Origin: Anaerolineales bacterium
Lineage (GTDB): Bacteria; Chloroflexota; Anaerolineae; Anaerolineales; Villigracilaceae
Direction: 5' to 3'
Assembly (NCBI GenBank): GCA_014860745.1
Contig: JACZJC010000039.1
Coordinates: 96,873-160,872, forward strand
DNA length: 64,000 nt
A program made the position numbers and the translations under genes. Shown here piece after piece: positions 33,099 to 41,215 of the stretch. The stretch's first letter is position 1, and the number at the start of each line of letters is the position of its first letter. Below the pieces are notes generated by a model. That model saw only the letters and a list, made by a program, of their open reading frames with translations. It was not told the origin of the DNA and searched no databases.

Positions 33099-34049
33099 CT
33101 ATGGGAAATAAAAATCAACAGCCAAAGGGGAATGGTCAGAGGTGTTCCTGACGAGAGTTTTCGGCACGAGCGGTTCAGTGCTCGGGTTGGGCAATTTATA
33201 GGACCGAACATCCAGTAACGCCTGCGAGACCCAAACATGGTCCACCTGGCTGACATCCGCAAAGAAAGTCAAACCCGCGGCTTCGAGCAGGGGTGGACAC
33301 GCGATCTGGGATTCCGAATATCCCATGATCACACCCGGAGGAGGCATGAGCATATCGCCCATCAAAATTGCCGCATTCCCGGAATAAGGTTCCAACGCCT
33401 TCACAATGTTCTCGATGTTCTGGCATCCGACCTCGTCATAATTGGGGCGCACATAGGCGGCAAACACCTGCACCGATTGCCCGCCCGCCGCGGCCACCTC
33501 CGCTCGAATCAGACAATTGGCAACGTTTGAATAAGTTTCGGAACTCTTAATTTCAAGCTTGGACATTAATATCAAATCGTAGGTATAGCCGTCCTTATCC
33601 AGCAAAGACCGGTCCGCCTTGCAGTAGATGTATTGCATACCCAGATCGTCCGCAACCTGTTTCGCAATGGCGAAATCATTGGCATCCCACCCCAGCGTCT
33701 CCTGGAGGGCGAGCACATCGGCGTTATATGCCTGCAAAATGGTCGTGACCTGCGGCAGCTTATCCTTTCCTCCGTCCTGAACGCTGTAACTCATGAAACG
33801 AACAGCCCCATCATGGGTTTGCAGCGCGGCTGCCGTTGCAGTCAACACGGCTCCTCCGGGCACGGTCGCGGTGACGTACGGGGTTTTTGTTGGAATGCTT
33901 CTTGTGGGAGTATCCTCAATGATCCGCGCCCCTTCCGGAAGCTTCTTCGTTCCACAAGCCTGAATCAAGGCCATCGCAAGCACAAGGAAAAAAGTTGTTT
34001 TTGCCCACCTGCTAAACTGGCTATTCTTTTTTAGCTTATCGTTGGTCAT
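33099..34049 (-). CDS. EEP-fold (endonuclease/exonuclease/phosphatase) lipoprotein with altered active site
   Basis: A 316-residue protein with a lipoprotein signal (lipobox IQAC, Cys at about residue 32), a Thr/Pro-rich spacer, and an endonuclease/exonuclease/phosphatase domain from about residue 82. The scaffold is clear: VLALQETLGW holds the metal Glu, SQVDHVW and NTSDHSPLAVDF the late Asp/His. But the first Asn position reads SYSVQD, the NTHL-type motif reads AAYVRPN, and the GDFN motif reads GDMLMPP, losing Asn. Catalysis is therefore doubtful. Shine-Dalgarno GAGGAG precedes the ATG. A minus-strand TATAAT (about 34112-34117) is the likely -10. Confidence 0.78.
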   Translation of the reverse strand: MTNDKLKKNSQFSRWAKTTFFLVLAMALIQACGTKKLPEGARIIEDTPTRSIPTKTPYVTATVPGGAVLTATAAALQTHDGAVRFMSYSVQDGGKDKLPQVTTILQAYNADVLALQETLGWDANDFAIAKQVADDLGMQYIYCKADRSLLDKDGYTYDLILMSKLEIKSSETYSNVANCLIRAEVAAAGGQSVQVFAAYVRPNYDEVGCQNIENIVKALEPYSGNAAILMGDMLMPPPGVIMGYSESQIACPPLLEAAGLTFFADVSQVDHVWVSQALLDVRSYKLPNPSTEPLVPKTLVRNTSDHSPLAVDFYFP

Positions 34050-34286
34050 ACGAATCTCCTCATCTCAACTATTTGGTTTTCGCTCTTTGCTTTGCACCCT
34101 TTGGAAGCGCATATTATAAAAGATTACGGCCATTTGCGAGGTGATTTGGGGGATATTTTCAGGGCATTCTCATGAAGGATAAAATGGCAGAATCAGGTCA
34201 GCGATGTTGATTCGCATCCTTCCTCTCCGAAAATTGACCCCGTCTGAAACTACCTGGTTCGCCCCACACCCGGATCGGATTTAAAA

Positions 34287-34625
34287 TTACTGCATCGCCT
34301 CCGCCACAACTATGGAGAGAACGAAGGACGGAACAGCCCATACTCCGCTCAGAACCACTGAGGCAAGGACGGATACAACAACTGCAAGGATCGTATTCCA
34401 GTTGAACTTTACAAGGAGCAGGTTTGTCAGCCGCCATGCGAAGACGGCTGAGAGGATCAACCCCAGACTCTGACAAACGCCAAAAGCGATCAAGGCCGGT
34501 CCGCCCGCGCTTTCGCTGTAACCATTGAGCACGACCAGGTCAATAAAAAAGGACAGCGTTCCCAGGGCAAGCAGCAGGACGATGGCCGATATCACAGAAA
34601 TGATTGCGGGTGTTTTGCTGGGCAT
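34287..34625 (-). CDS. Membrane protein, 112 residues, unknown function
   Basis: Three or four hydrophobic helices cover almost all of it (MPSKTPAIISVISAIVLLLA at the start; VWAVPSFVLSIVVAEAMQ at the end). No family recognised. AGGAGAAAAC before the ATG is a good ribosome site. It follows the DUF3592-like gene by 48 bases on the same strand and is probably co-transcribed. Confidence 0.65.
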   Translation of the reverse strand: MPSKTPAIISVISAIVLLLALGTLSFFIDLVVLNGYSESAGGPALIAFGVCQSLGLILSAVFAWRLTNLLLVKFNWNTILAVVVSVLASVVLSGVWAVPSFVLSIVVAEAMQ

Positions 34626-34673
34626 TGTTTTCTCCTGGCGCGAATTCCAATCGTTCTTTCCAACTGTTCTTGT

Positions 34674-35150
34674 TCACACATTAATAAAACTTGCCAGTCG
34701 GTCTATGAAATTAAAGATTGGCATGAAGAGATCACGGAAAACAGGGAATGCGTAAAGGATCGTGCATATGCCGATGAAGAACAGAATGGTCGGCATGAAA
34801 TATAGATAGGCAAAGGCATTCACACGCGCCTTCTGCGGGTCATTGGGATCATACAGGACTTTGACTTGATTCAGATCCTTCTTGAGAAAAAATTTGGAAA
34901 ACAAGTCAGAAACTGTATCGAAGATGGTTTCATTGGTATGTGTTTTTTCGGTGAAGGTGAATTTTCTCCCATCCGGGACATGGAATTCAACAACGGGGGC
35001 AGAAACCTCTCCGGATTTACCCTGGCCGGTATGATAATCCACAATTGTGCCGATGGCTTCGCTTGAACGCAGGCGGAAGGCCAGTATAAAAATCCCCCAA
35101 ATAACGCTTGGAACGATGAAACACAATACCGCAAGAGAGATCAAAATCAT
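34674..35150 (-). CDS. DUF3592-type membrane protein
   Basis: A 158-residue protein with a transmembrane helix at each end (residues 3-25 and about 118-138) around an extracytoplasmic or cytosolic beta-rich domain. The pattern GTIVDYHTG...APVVEFHVPDGRKFTF...VKVLYDPNDPQKARVN is that of DUF3592 proteins. Function unknown. AGGAGAACACC precedes the ATG. Confidence 0.78.
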   Translation of the reverse strand: MILISLAVLCFIVPSVIWGIFILAFRLRSSEAIGTIVDYHTGQGKSGEVSAPVVEFHVPDGRKFTFTEKTHTNETIFDTVSDLFSKFFLKKDLNQVKVLYDPNDPQKARVNAFAYLYFMPTILFFIGICTILYAFPVFRDLFMPIFNFIDRLASFINV

Positions 35151-35264
35151 GGTGTTCTCCTAACCAATAAAATTGAATTGATGATTACAACCCCTTAAAG
35201 TGTTTCAGGTTTCATGAACAAATTTCGTAATACTTTCATTAACCTGCCCGCTCTTCCAGTTGCG

Positions 35265-35306
35265 TGATTAGTCAGATAGTCTTATAGTCTGTTAGTCGGA
35301 TAGCCA
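35265..35306. repeat. TAGTC simple-sequence tract
   Basis: Five near-copies of TAGTC with short spacers (TTAGTCAGATAGTCTTATAGTCTGTTAGTCGGATAG). It stands in the 271-base gap before the ABC exporter gene, followed by CAGTCACTAATCACTGG (35320 on). Similar AGTGATCAGT wording occurs at about 10329-10360 and TACTGCTCACTGATTACTGAC at about 40472-40492. The rest of the gap shows no gene. Confidence 0.5.
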
Positions 35307-35421
35307 TTTCTCTATTCCCCAGTCACTAATCACTGGTCTCGATACGCCATCGGAAATCTTCGTTCTGCTCGACCATCAACACTTACTATTTACCATTTAC
35401 TCTTTTCAGGAGACTACCCCC

Positions 35422-37371
35422 ATGCACGGAACCTGGTTTCAATATATGCGTTCGGGCGACCAAAAGCCCAAAGTGACCAAGGAACTTTTATTGCGAGTTC
35501 TCAACTATGCCAGGCCGTATTGGTGGCATATCAGCGGAATGCTCATCACGATCCTGCTCAGCGCGGCGCTGACCCTCGTCTCGCCGCTGATCTTCAGGCA
35601 GATGATCGACACTGTTCTGCCATCCAAGGATCTCAACCAGTTGACGATCCTCGCAATTGCGCTGCTGCTCGTTCCCATTCTCAACGGCGGCATCGGCGTC
35701 ATTCAGCGCCGCTTGAACTCTGCCGTGGGCGAAGGTGTGATCTACGATCTACGCTCAGGGCTTTTCGCACGACTGCAACGGATGTCACTGCGCTTTTTCA
35801 CCAACACCAAAACTGGCGAGCTGATGTCCCGCCTCAACAGTGATGTGGTCGGTGCGCAGAATGCCATCAGCAACACCATCGTCAACATCGTCACCAACCT
35901 GGTGGAAGCGATTGCGATCCTTGTGGTCATGCTCACGCTGCAATGGAAATTAACCGTACTGAGCGTGCTTGTCCTGCCCATCTTCATCATCGTTGCCCAG
36001 CGGCTCGGCGTCCTCCTGCGTGACATTGCCCGCGAAGGCATGGACCTCAACGCGCAGATGAACGCGCACATGAACGAAACTCTCAACATCGGCGGCGCGC
36101 TGCTCGTCAAATTATTCGGGCGTTCCAAAGAAGAGGAGGCTCGCTTCCGTCAACGGGCGGCGGGCGTGCGCGACATCGGCATCCGCCGTGCTGTCATCGG
36201 CTCAACCTTCTTCGTCATCCTTGGCCTCGTCAGCGCGGTGGGCACGGCACTGGTCTACGGTCTCGGCGGCTACTACGTCATCCAAGGCAGTTTCACCATC
36301 GGCACCATCGTCGCATTCGGTTCATATCTCGGTTCGCTCTACGGCGCACTGCAGGGACTCGCAGGCGCGCCTGTTGAATTCAGCACCAGCATGGTTTCGT
36401 TCGAACGCGTCTTCGAACTCATCGACCTGCCGCAGGACATTACTGAAAAAGAAAACGCCATCGACCTGCAAAATGTAAAAGGTGAACTTGAATTTGACAA
36501 TGTCACGTTCAATTACAAAGTGGATGATTCGATCCTGCTTAGCGAAGTCAAACGCTATGGAAGTATGGATAATGTGGGCGCAGTATTATCGGGAGGGAAT
36601 GGTCAATCGTCGGCAATCAAGCGCCGGGAAGAAAGAGCCGCCTCTGACTCAGCCGAAGTTGATCCAACATCCCAGGCACGCGCAGTCGCTTTGGAAGGAA
36701 TCTCCTTTAAAGCTCCCACTGGGAGTCTGGTTGCCCTGGTCGGCCCATCGGGGGCGGGCAAGACCACCATCACCTATCTCATCCCGCGTTTGTACGACCC
36801 CACCTCGGGAGTCATCCGCCTGGATGGGTACGACCTGCACGATGTGACCCTCGATTCGCTTTCGTCTGTGATCGGCATGGTGACACAGGAGACCTACCTG
36901 TTCCACGATACCATCCGCACGAACCTGACGTATGCGAAGATTGACGCGACGCAGGAGGAGATCGAGTCCGCCGCGCGCGCCGCCAACATCCATAACTTCA
37001 TCATGGACCTGCCCGACGGTTACGACACTATCGTCGGCGAACGCGGATACAGACTCAGCGGCGGCGAAAAACAACGCATTGCATTGGCGCGTGTCATTTT
37101 GAAGAACCCAAGAATTTTGGTTTTGGATGAAGCCACCAGCTCTTTGGACAGTGAATCTGAATCCTTGATCCAGGATGCGCTGAAACGAGTCATGGCAGGC
37201 AGGACAAACATCGTCATCGCCCATCGCCTGTCCACGATTTTGGCGGCCGATCTAATTTTGGTGATGGACCGTGGAAGGATTGTTGAAAGAGGAACGCACG
37301 ACGAGTTGATTGCGACGGGCGGGTTGTACGCTCAGTTGTATGAAACGCAGTTTAGGGGAGAACGCGTTTAA
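35422..37371 (+). CDS. ABC exporter, fused permease and ATPase
   Basis: A 649-residue half-transporter of the MsbA/multidrug type. Six helices lie in residues 35-320 (PYWWHISGMLITILLSAAL onward), and the nucleotide-binding domain in 350-640. Walker A is GPSGAGKTT, signature LSGGEKQR, Walker B ILVLDEATSSLDSE, and the switch His in IAHRLST. Between the A-loop Tyr (VTFNYKVDD) and the strand ALEGISF there is an insertion of about 50 residues, rich in Ser, Gly and charged residues, absent from standard exporters. It would act as a homodimer. Shine-Dalgarno CAGGAG. The TetR gene follows. Confidence 0.92.
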   Translation: MHGTWFQYMRSGDQKPKVTKELLLRVLNYARPYWWHISGMLITILLSAALTLVSPLIFRQMIDTVLPSKDLNQLTILAIALLLVPILNGGIGVIQRRLNSAVGEGVIYDLRSGLFARLQRMSLRFFTNTKTGELMSRLNSDVVGAQNAISNTIVNIVTNLVEAIAILVVMLTLQWKLTVLSVLVLPIFIIVAQRLGVLLRDIAREGMDLNAQMNAHMNETLNIGGALLVKLFGRSKEEEARFRQRAAGVRDIGIRRAVIGSTFFVILGLVSAVGTALVYGLGGYYVIQGSFTIGTIVAFGSYLGSLYGALQGLAGAPVEFSTSMVSFERVFELIDLPQDITEKENAIDLQNVKGELEFDNVTFNYKVDDSILLSEVKRYGSMDNVGAVLSGGNGQSSAIKRREERAASDSAEVDPTSQARAVALEGISFKAPTGSLVALVGPSGAGKTTITYLIPRLYDPTSGVIRLDGYDLHDVTLDSLSSVIGMVTQETYLFHDTIRTNLTYAKIDATQEEIESAARAANIHNFIMDLPDGYDTIVGERGYRLSGGEKQRIALARVILKNPRILVLDEATSSLDSESESLIQDALKRVMAGRTNIVIAHRLSTILAADLILVMDRGRIVERGTHDELIATGGLYAQLYETQFRGERV

Positions 37372-37445
37372 CCATAGATAAAATAGATGAGCATGGTTAT
37401 GTTATTGGGGCGGACTGTTTCGCTATGTCCACCCTTTTTGATATC

Positions 37446-37474
37446 TTGACAACTTACTAACTAGTAAGTAAAAT
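37446..37474 (+). promoter_or_regulatory. tetR promoter with 18-bp palindromic operator
   Basis: TTGACA (37446-37451), 17 bases, TAAAAT (37469-37474), ATG seven bases later. The spacer is filled by ACTTACTAACTAGTAAGT (37452-37469), with arms ACTTACTA/TAGTAAGT. A bound repressor would block the polymerase, so autoregulation is expected. The same operator recurs at 38071. Confidence 0.85.
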
Positions 37475-37481
37475 TTTGTTT

Positions 37482-38054
37482 ATGGTAAAGATCGAAAACT
37501 CCACACGGACGATTTTGAATCTGGCTGAGTCCTTGCTGCAGGATAAAGGCTTCAATGGATTTAGTTACGCACATATCGCATCGGAGCTGGGCGTGAAGAA
37601 TGCTGCCATTCACTACCACTATCCCACCAAGGAGGCGCTGGGCTGTGCTGTGGTCAAACGCTATCGCGACCGCTTTCAGTTGTGGATCAACAATTCCCGC
37701 GTGAAGAACCTATCCCCAAAAGATAAATTGGATTGGTTCTTTAGTATTTATACAGACATGCGTGCAGACAAAGGCAAGGTTTGTCTGGTTGGGTCCATGG
37801 AAGCTGAGTTCAACTCGATCCCGGAAACTTTGCGGGGTGAGGTGAAAGCCTTGCATAAAGAATTGCTCGCCTGGCTGCAAACCTTGCTGGCCGAAGGAAG
37901 AGATGCAGGCGCGTTCAAATTCAATGGTGAGCCTGCAAACAAGGCGGTGCTGATCCATTCCAGTTTGCAGGGCGGTTTGCAAATGGCGCGCGCCCTGGGA
38001 ACAAAGCGGTTTCAAGATGTCGTTGAGCAAATAAAACTGGACTTGCTCGTCTAA
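37482..38054 (+). CDS. TetR/AcrR-family transcriptional regulator
   Basis: A 190-residue repressor. The N-terminal HTH domain reads TRTILNLAESLLQDKGFNGFSYAHIASELGVKNAAIHYHYPTKE, the TetR pattern ending in the YxHFxxKE-like motif. The C-terminal ligand domain resembles the TetR_C group of AcuR/YcnC-like regulators. It likely controls itself and the hydrolase gene at 38108 through the shared operator. I start it at ATG 37482; a TTG two codons earlier is not needed. No Shine-Dalgarno is present and the -10 box ends seven bases before the ATG. Confidence 0.92.
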   Translation: MVKIENSTRTILNLAESLLQDKGFNGFSYAHIASELGVKNAAIHYHYPTKEALGCAVVKRYRDRFQLWINNSRVKNLSPKDKLDWFFSIYTDMRADKGKVCLVGSMEAEFNSIPETLRGEVKALHKELLAWLQTLLAEGRDAGAFKFNGEPANKAVLIHSSLQGGLQMARALGTKRFQDVVEQIKLDLLV

Positions 38055-38062
38055 TTTTTTTG

Positions 38063-38093
38063 TTTACAAAACTTACCAGGTAGTAAGTATATT
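38063..38093 (+). promoter_or_regulatory. Hydrolase promoter with second TetR operator
   Basis: Operator ACTTACCAGGTAGTAAGT (38071-38088), arms ACTTAC/GTAAGT in the same frame as the tetR operator. It lies between TTTACA (38063-38068) and TATATT (38088-38093). AAGGAG before ATG 38108 is the ribosome site. Confidence 0.8.
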
Positions 38094-38107
38094 AATAAGG
38101 AGAATCA

Positions 38108-38914
38108 ATGAACGCTTTAGAAATGAGCACAAAGTATCGGGCTGTCGTGAAGAAGGTCTATCAGGCATTTTTTAGCCCATCGCAATATGAAGTGAAATCT
38201 GTAGATCGTGAGATCATCGAGCGCGGGAATAATTATCGCATCCCGTTTGATGGCGGCGAGTTGACGGTCACTACCTGGGGAGACGGCGGCCCAAGGGTTT
38301 TGCTGATGCATGGCTGGGGCGGCGCCCGAGCTCAAATGACGGGGTTTGTTGAGCCGTTATTATCGGCTGGCTATCGTGTGACAGCCTATGACCAACCTGC
38401 GCATGGTGAATCAGACGGGAAGATGACCAATCTCATCGAGATCGCGCCCACCATGGATTTAGTCATGAAGCGTGAAGGAAAATTTGAAGCGATCATTGCC
38501 CACTCGTTCGGGACTTTGATCACGTCGTATGCGTTAGCCAAGTTGAATTTTCCGCCTCCTTCCAAGCTGATATATTTCGGCGCTTTCAACCGGCTTTTGG
38601 ACTCCCTGCCGCGTTTTCAAGTTCTGGCAAATTTACCAGATGAGGTCATGGACGGCTTGAGCGCCGCGATCAGCGAGAATTTTGGGAAGGATGTGTTGGA
38701 CGCCATTGTAAATGAGACTCTTGTGCCACAGATCCATGTTCCGGCGTTAATGTTCCACGACACGGACGACAATGTTACGCCGGTTGAAGACAGCCGCGCT
38801 ATTGCCAAAACCTGGGAGAATGCAGGCTTCATCGAAACCAAAGGGCTTGGCCATCGCGGCGCCTTGCAATCCGACGCGATCATCGATCAGGTTGTAAAGT
38901 TCATAAAAGAATAG
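38108..38914 (+). CDS. Alpha/beta hydrolase
   Basis: A 268-residue hydrolase. The oxyanion region is LMHGWGGARAQM, the nucleophile elbow AHSFGT, the acid Asp in HDTDDNVTP and the His in GLGHRGAL, so the triad is complete. An N-terminal stretch of about 60 residues precedes the fold, as in small esterase/lipase relatives of the serine aminopeptidase type. Substrate is unknown; control by the adjacent TetR suggests it acts on, or responds to, a small lipophilic ligand. Confidence 0.88.
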   Translation: MNALEMSTKYRAVVKKVYQAFFSPSQYEVKSVDREIIERGNNYRIPFDGGELTVTTWGDGGPRVLLMHGWGGARAQMTGFVEPLLSAGYRVTAYDQPAHGESDGKMTNLIEIAPTMDLVMKREGKFEAIIAHSFGTLITSYALAKLNFPPPSKLIYFGAFNRLLDSLPRFQVLANLPDEVMDGLSAAISENFGKDVLDAIVNETLVPQIHVPALMFHDTDDNVTPVEDSRAIAKTWENAGFIETKGLGHRGALQSDAIIDQVVKFIKE

Positions 38915-38937
38915 AAACTGCTCAAATAAAGAGGATC

Positions 38938-39153
38938 TCACGCTGTCTTCATCGCCTTGTTCAAGGTGGCCAGCGCCAGGGCGATGAACATCACAATTAT
39001 CACGGCACAGGCACGCAGGACATTCCACTCAAGGGTCAGGTCGGCTTCGCCGTGATAGATGTCGGTCAATGCCAGGTGCGCGAAGATTCCCGCAAGAATG
39101 CTGAGCATCCCCAACGTCATGGTCATACGGATTTGTCTTTTATACGCAGACAT
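38938..39153 (-). CDS. Small membrane protein, 71 residues, unknown function
   Basis: Two hydrophobic helices (about residues 11-30 and 46-65) joined by an acidic loop (DIYHGEADLTLEWN), ending in a basic tail. The resemblance is to small two-helix proteins found near regulators, no named family. The Shine-Dalgarno GAAAGGAG is strong. It converges on the hydrolase gene with 23 bases between. Confidence 0.7.
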   Translation of the reverse strand: MSAYKRQIRMTMTLGMLSILAGIFAHLALTDIYHGEADLTLEWNVLRACAVIIVMFIALALATLNKAMKTA

Positions 39154-39209
39154 GGTTTCTCCTTTCTATGTCAATAACATTATAGCAATTAATTACATCA
39201 GCAAATAAA

Positions 39210-39250
39210 AAAATGAGAGACCAGTCCGCTAGGGACTGGTCTCTCATTTT
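39210..39250 (-). terminator. Terminator of the small basic protein gene
   Basis: An 18-bp perfect stem (39210-39227 with 39233-39250) after the stop of the minus-strand gene at 39268; the minus side continues with TTTTTTATTTG. Confidence 0.9.
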
Positions 39251-39267
39251 GCAAAACTTCTGCAGGG

Positions 39268-39471
39268 TTATTTCTCCGGCGTTTCAACAGGTAGTGCATC
39301 CTGAGGCGTTACGGCCGGGATTTCAGTTGAGGACTCAACTTGTGGTTCCACAGTAACCTCGCCGGGTTGACTATTCTTTTTCTGCTGTTTGAGCCTTAAT
39401 TTCTGCTCTTTTTTGCGTTTCTTGTCCAGTTCTTTTTTTCTTTTCTCGAATTGATAGTTTACTTTGACCAA
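39268..39471 (-). CDS. Small basic protein, 67 residues, unknown function
   Basis: The first 35 residues are Lys/Arg-rich and helical (YQFEKRKKELDKKRKKEQKL), the rest is Pro/Thr/Glu-rich and probably disordered. Short proteins starting like this occur in several environmental bacteria without known role; RNA or DNA binding is a guess. The start appears to be TTG at 39471, with AAAGGATG upstream. A strong terminator supports it being a gene. Confidence 0.6.
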   Translation of the reverse strand: MVKVNYQFEKRKKELDKKRKKEQKLRLKQQKKNSQPGEVTVEPQVESSTEIPAVTPQDALPVETPEK

Positions 39472-39585
39472 TTTAACATCCTTTTTGTGGGTGGCGGCTC
39501 GATGGGTGAAGTTGTTGAAACATTATAGCACCCCAGCCGCCTATTCAAGCGATTCAACCTGCGTGCTGCGGGAATATCCATCTCC

Positions 39586-40419
39586 TTATTCGATGTGCCG
39601 CACTTCGCCGCTGACAGAAACGCTCTCCCCTGCCTTCGGCGTGAAGGCTACCGTCAAACGGGATGGGACGCCCATATCTTCTCCCTGAAAAATAGTGAAT
39701 GTGGCCTTGCCCTGCCAATTAATATCACGCAAATATCCAGCAAGGGCCGCAGCCGCCGCGCCGGTAGCCGGGTCTTCATACACCCCGCCCGAAGCGAAGG
39801 CATTGCGGGAGTGGAATACACTTTCCGATTCCTGCCAAAGCAGGCTGATAGTGACCAATCCCTGCTCACTCATGAGCGCGCGGACTTCGTCGAAGGGATA
39901 GGTCATGTCTGCCAGGGTTTTTCGGTCCTTCAGGAAAAGGATCAAATGCTTTGCGCCAGCGGATGCGAATCGGGGCGGGAATGCCGGGGCAAGGCTGTCA
40001 ACTTTCAGTTGGAAAGAGGCGAGGATTTTTTTCAGGAATTCCGCTGGCACATCCTCGGAATGAGGCTGCGGCGATTGAAGAGTCGCTTCAAACGCGCCTT
40101 CACTTGTTTTCTCCGCCCGCACGCTGATCTCACTCTTATTCAAAAACAGCTTGTAAGTCCCTTCGCCAAAGCGCTCGCCCAATGCGGCGCCCAACGCGAT
40201 GGTGGCATGCCCGCAAAAGGGGACTTCCATTTCAGGCGCAAAATACCGCACCCGCCAGCCATCCGCCTGTTTGACAAGAAATGCTGTTTCCGAATAACCG
40301 ACTTCCTTTGCAATTGCCAGCATTTCATCTTCAACTGGCATCTCATCGTAAAAGGCAACGCCTGCCGGGTTGCCGCCTTGTCCGTTTTGTGAAAAGGCTG
40401 CGAGTTTCAAAACTTCCAT
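39586..40419 (-). CDS. PhzF-family isomerase-like protein
   Basis: A 277-residue PhzF protein with the two-fold diaminopimelate-epimerase-like fold. Family marks: GNPAGVAF, ETAFLV, RYFAPEMEVPFCGHATIALGAAL (the CGH motif) and, in the second half, DPATGAAAAALAGYL. The catalytic Glu of PhzF is in SETAF. Few members act in phenazine synthesis, and no phz genes are near, so the substrate is unknown. TTGGAGA precedes the ATG, and a TAAAAT lies 14 bases upstream. Confidence 0.9.
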   Translation of the reverse strand: MEVLKLAAFSQNGQGGNPAGVAFYDEMPVEDEMLAIAKEVGYSETAFLVKQADGWRVRYFAPEMEVPFCGHATIALGAALGERFGEGTYKLFLNKSEISVRAEKTSEGAFEATLQSPQPHSEDVPAEFLKKILASFQLKVDSLAPAFPPRFASAGAKHLILFLKDRKTLADMTYPFDEVRALMSEQGLVTISLLWQESESVFHSRNAFASGGVYEDPATGAAAAALAGYLRDINWQGKATFTIFQGEDMGVPSRLTVAFTPKAGESVSVSGEVRHIE

Positions 40420-40499
40420 TTCATATCTCCAATATTTTAAAGAATAAACCGCATCCTTCCAGACGCGGCTTACTGCTCACTGATTACTGACTTCCGAAT

Positions 40500-41207
40500 T
40501 CAATCCAACTTTCCCGTGATCATCGCCATCTTCACCTCGCCAATCGCCTTGGTGATCTTGATCTCACGCGGACAGGCTTCGGTGCAGTTGTATACCGTGT
40601 GACAGCGCGCCACGCCATCCGTTTCTGCAAGGATCTGCAGGCGTTCGCCTGCGGCCTCATCGCGGCTGTCAAAGATGAAGCGGTGAGCGGTCACGATGGC
40701 AGCGGGACCATAATACTCCCCGTTCGCCCAATACGATGGGCAGGAGGTGGTGCAGGCCGCGCACAAAATACATTTCGTGCTTTCATCGAACCGCGCGCGG
40801 TCTTCGGGGCTTTGCAGGCGTTCGCGTCCATTTTCAGGCAGCGCACTTTCATTGATGAAATACGGAAGCACCTTCTTGTAATTATCGAAGAAGGGCTCCA
40901 TATCCACGATCAGATCCTTTGCGACCTTCAAACCAAGCAAAGGCTCCACGGTGATATTCGCACCCAAATCGCGGATCAAAACCTTGCAAGCCAGCATGTT
41001 GCGTCCATTGATGCGCATTGCATCCGAACCGCACACGCCATGCGCGCACGAACGGCGGAACGAAAGGGTCCCGTCCGTTTTGCCTTTGATGAACTCGAGC
41101 ACATCCAACACGCGGTCGTTCTCATCGGCTTCCACTTTATAGGTCACGTAGTTGCCGCGCTGGTCTTTCTCTGGGTTGTAACGGAAAATTTTAACGGTGA
41201 CTTCCAT
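40500..41207 (-). CDS. sdhB: Succinate dehydrogenase iron-sulfur subunit
   Basis: A 235-residue SdhB. The [2Fe-2S] site is RRSCAHGVCGSDAM...LAC, the [4Fe-4S] site CILCAACTTSCP and the [3Fe-4S] site CHTVYNCTEACP. It carries electrons from SdhA to the membrane anchors in complex II. Start is ATG 41207 with GAGGT before it; the open frame runs on 76 codons upstream into sdhA without homology. Last gene of sdhC-sdhD-sdhA-sdhB. Confidence 0.95.
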   Translation of the reverse strand: MEVTVKIFRYNPEKDQRGNYVTYKVEADENDRVLDVLEFIKGKTDGTLSFRRSCAHGVCGSDAMRINGRNMLACKVLIRDLGANITVEPLLGLKVAKDLIVDMEPFFDNYKKVLPYFINESALPENGRERLQSPEDRARFDESTKCILCAACTTSCPSYWANGEYYGPAAIVTAHRFIFDSRDEAAGERLQILAETDGVARCHTVYNCTEACPREIKITKAIGEVKMAMITGKLD

Positions 41208-41215
41208 GTTAACCT

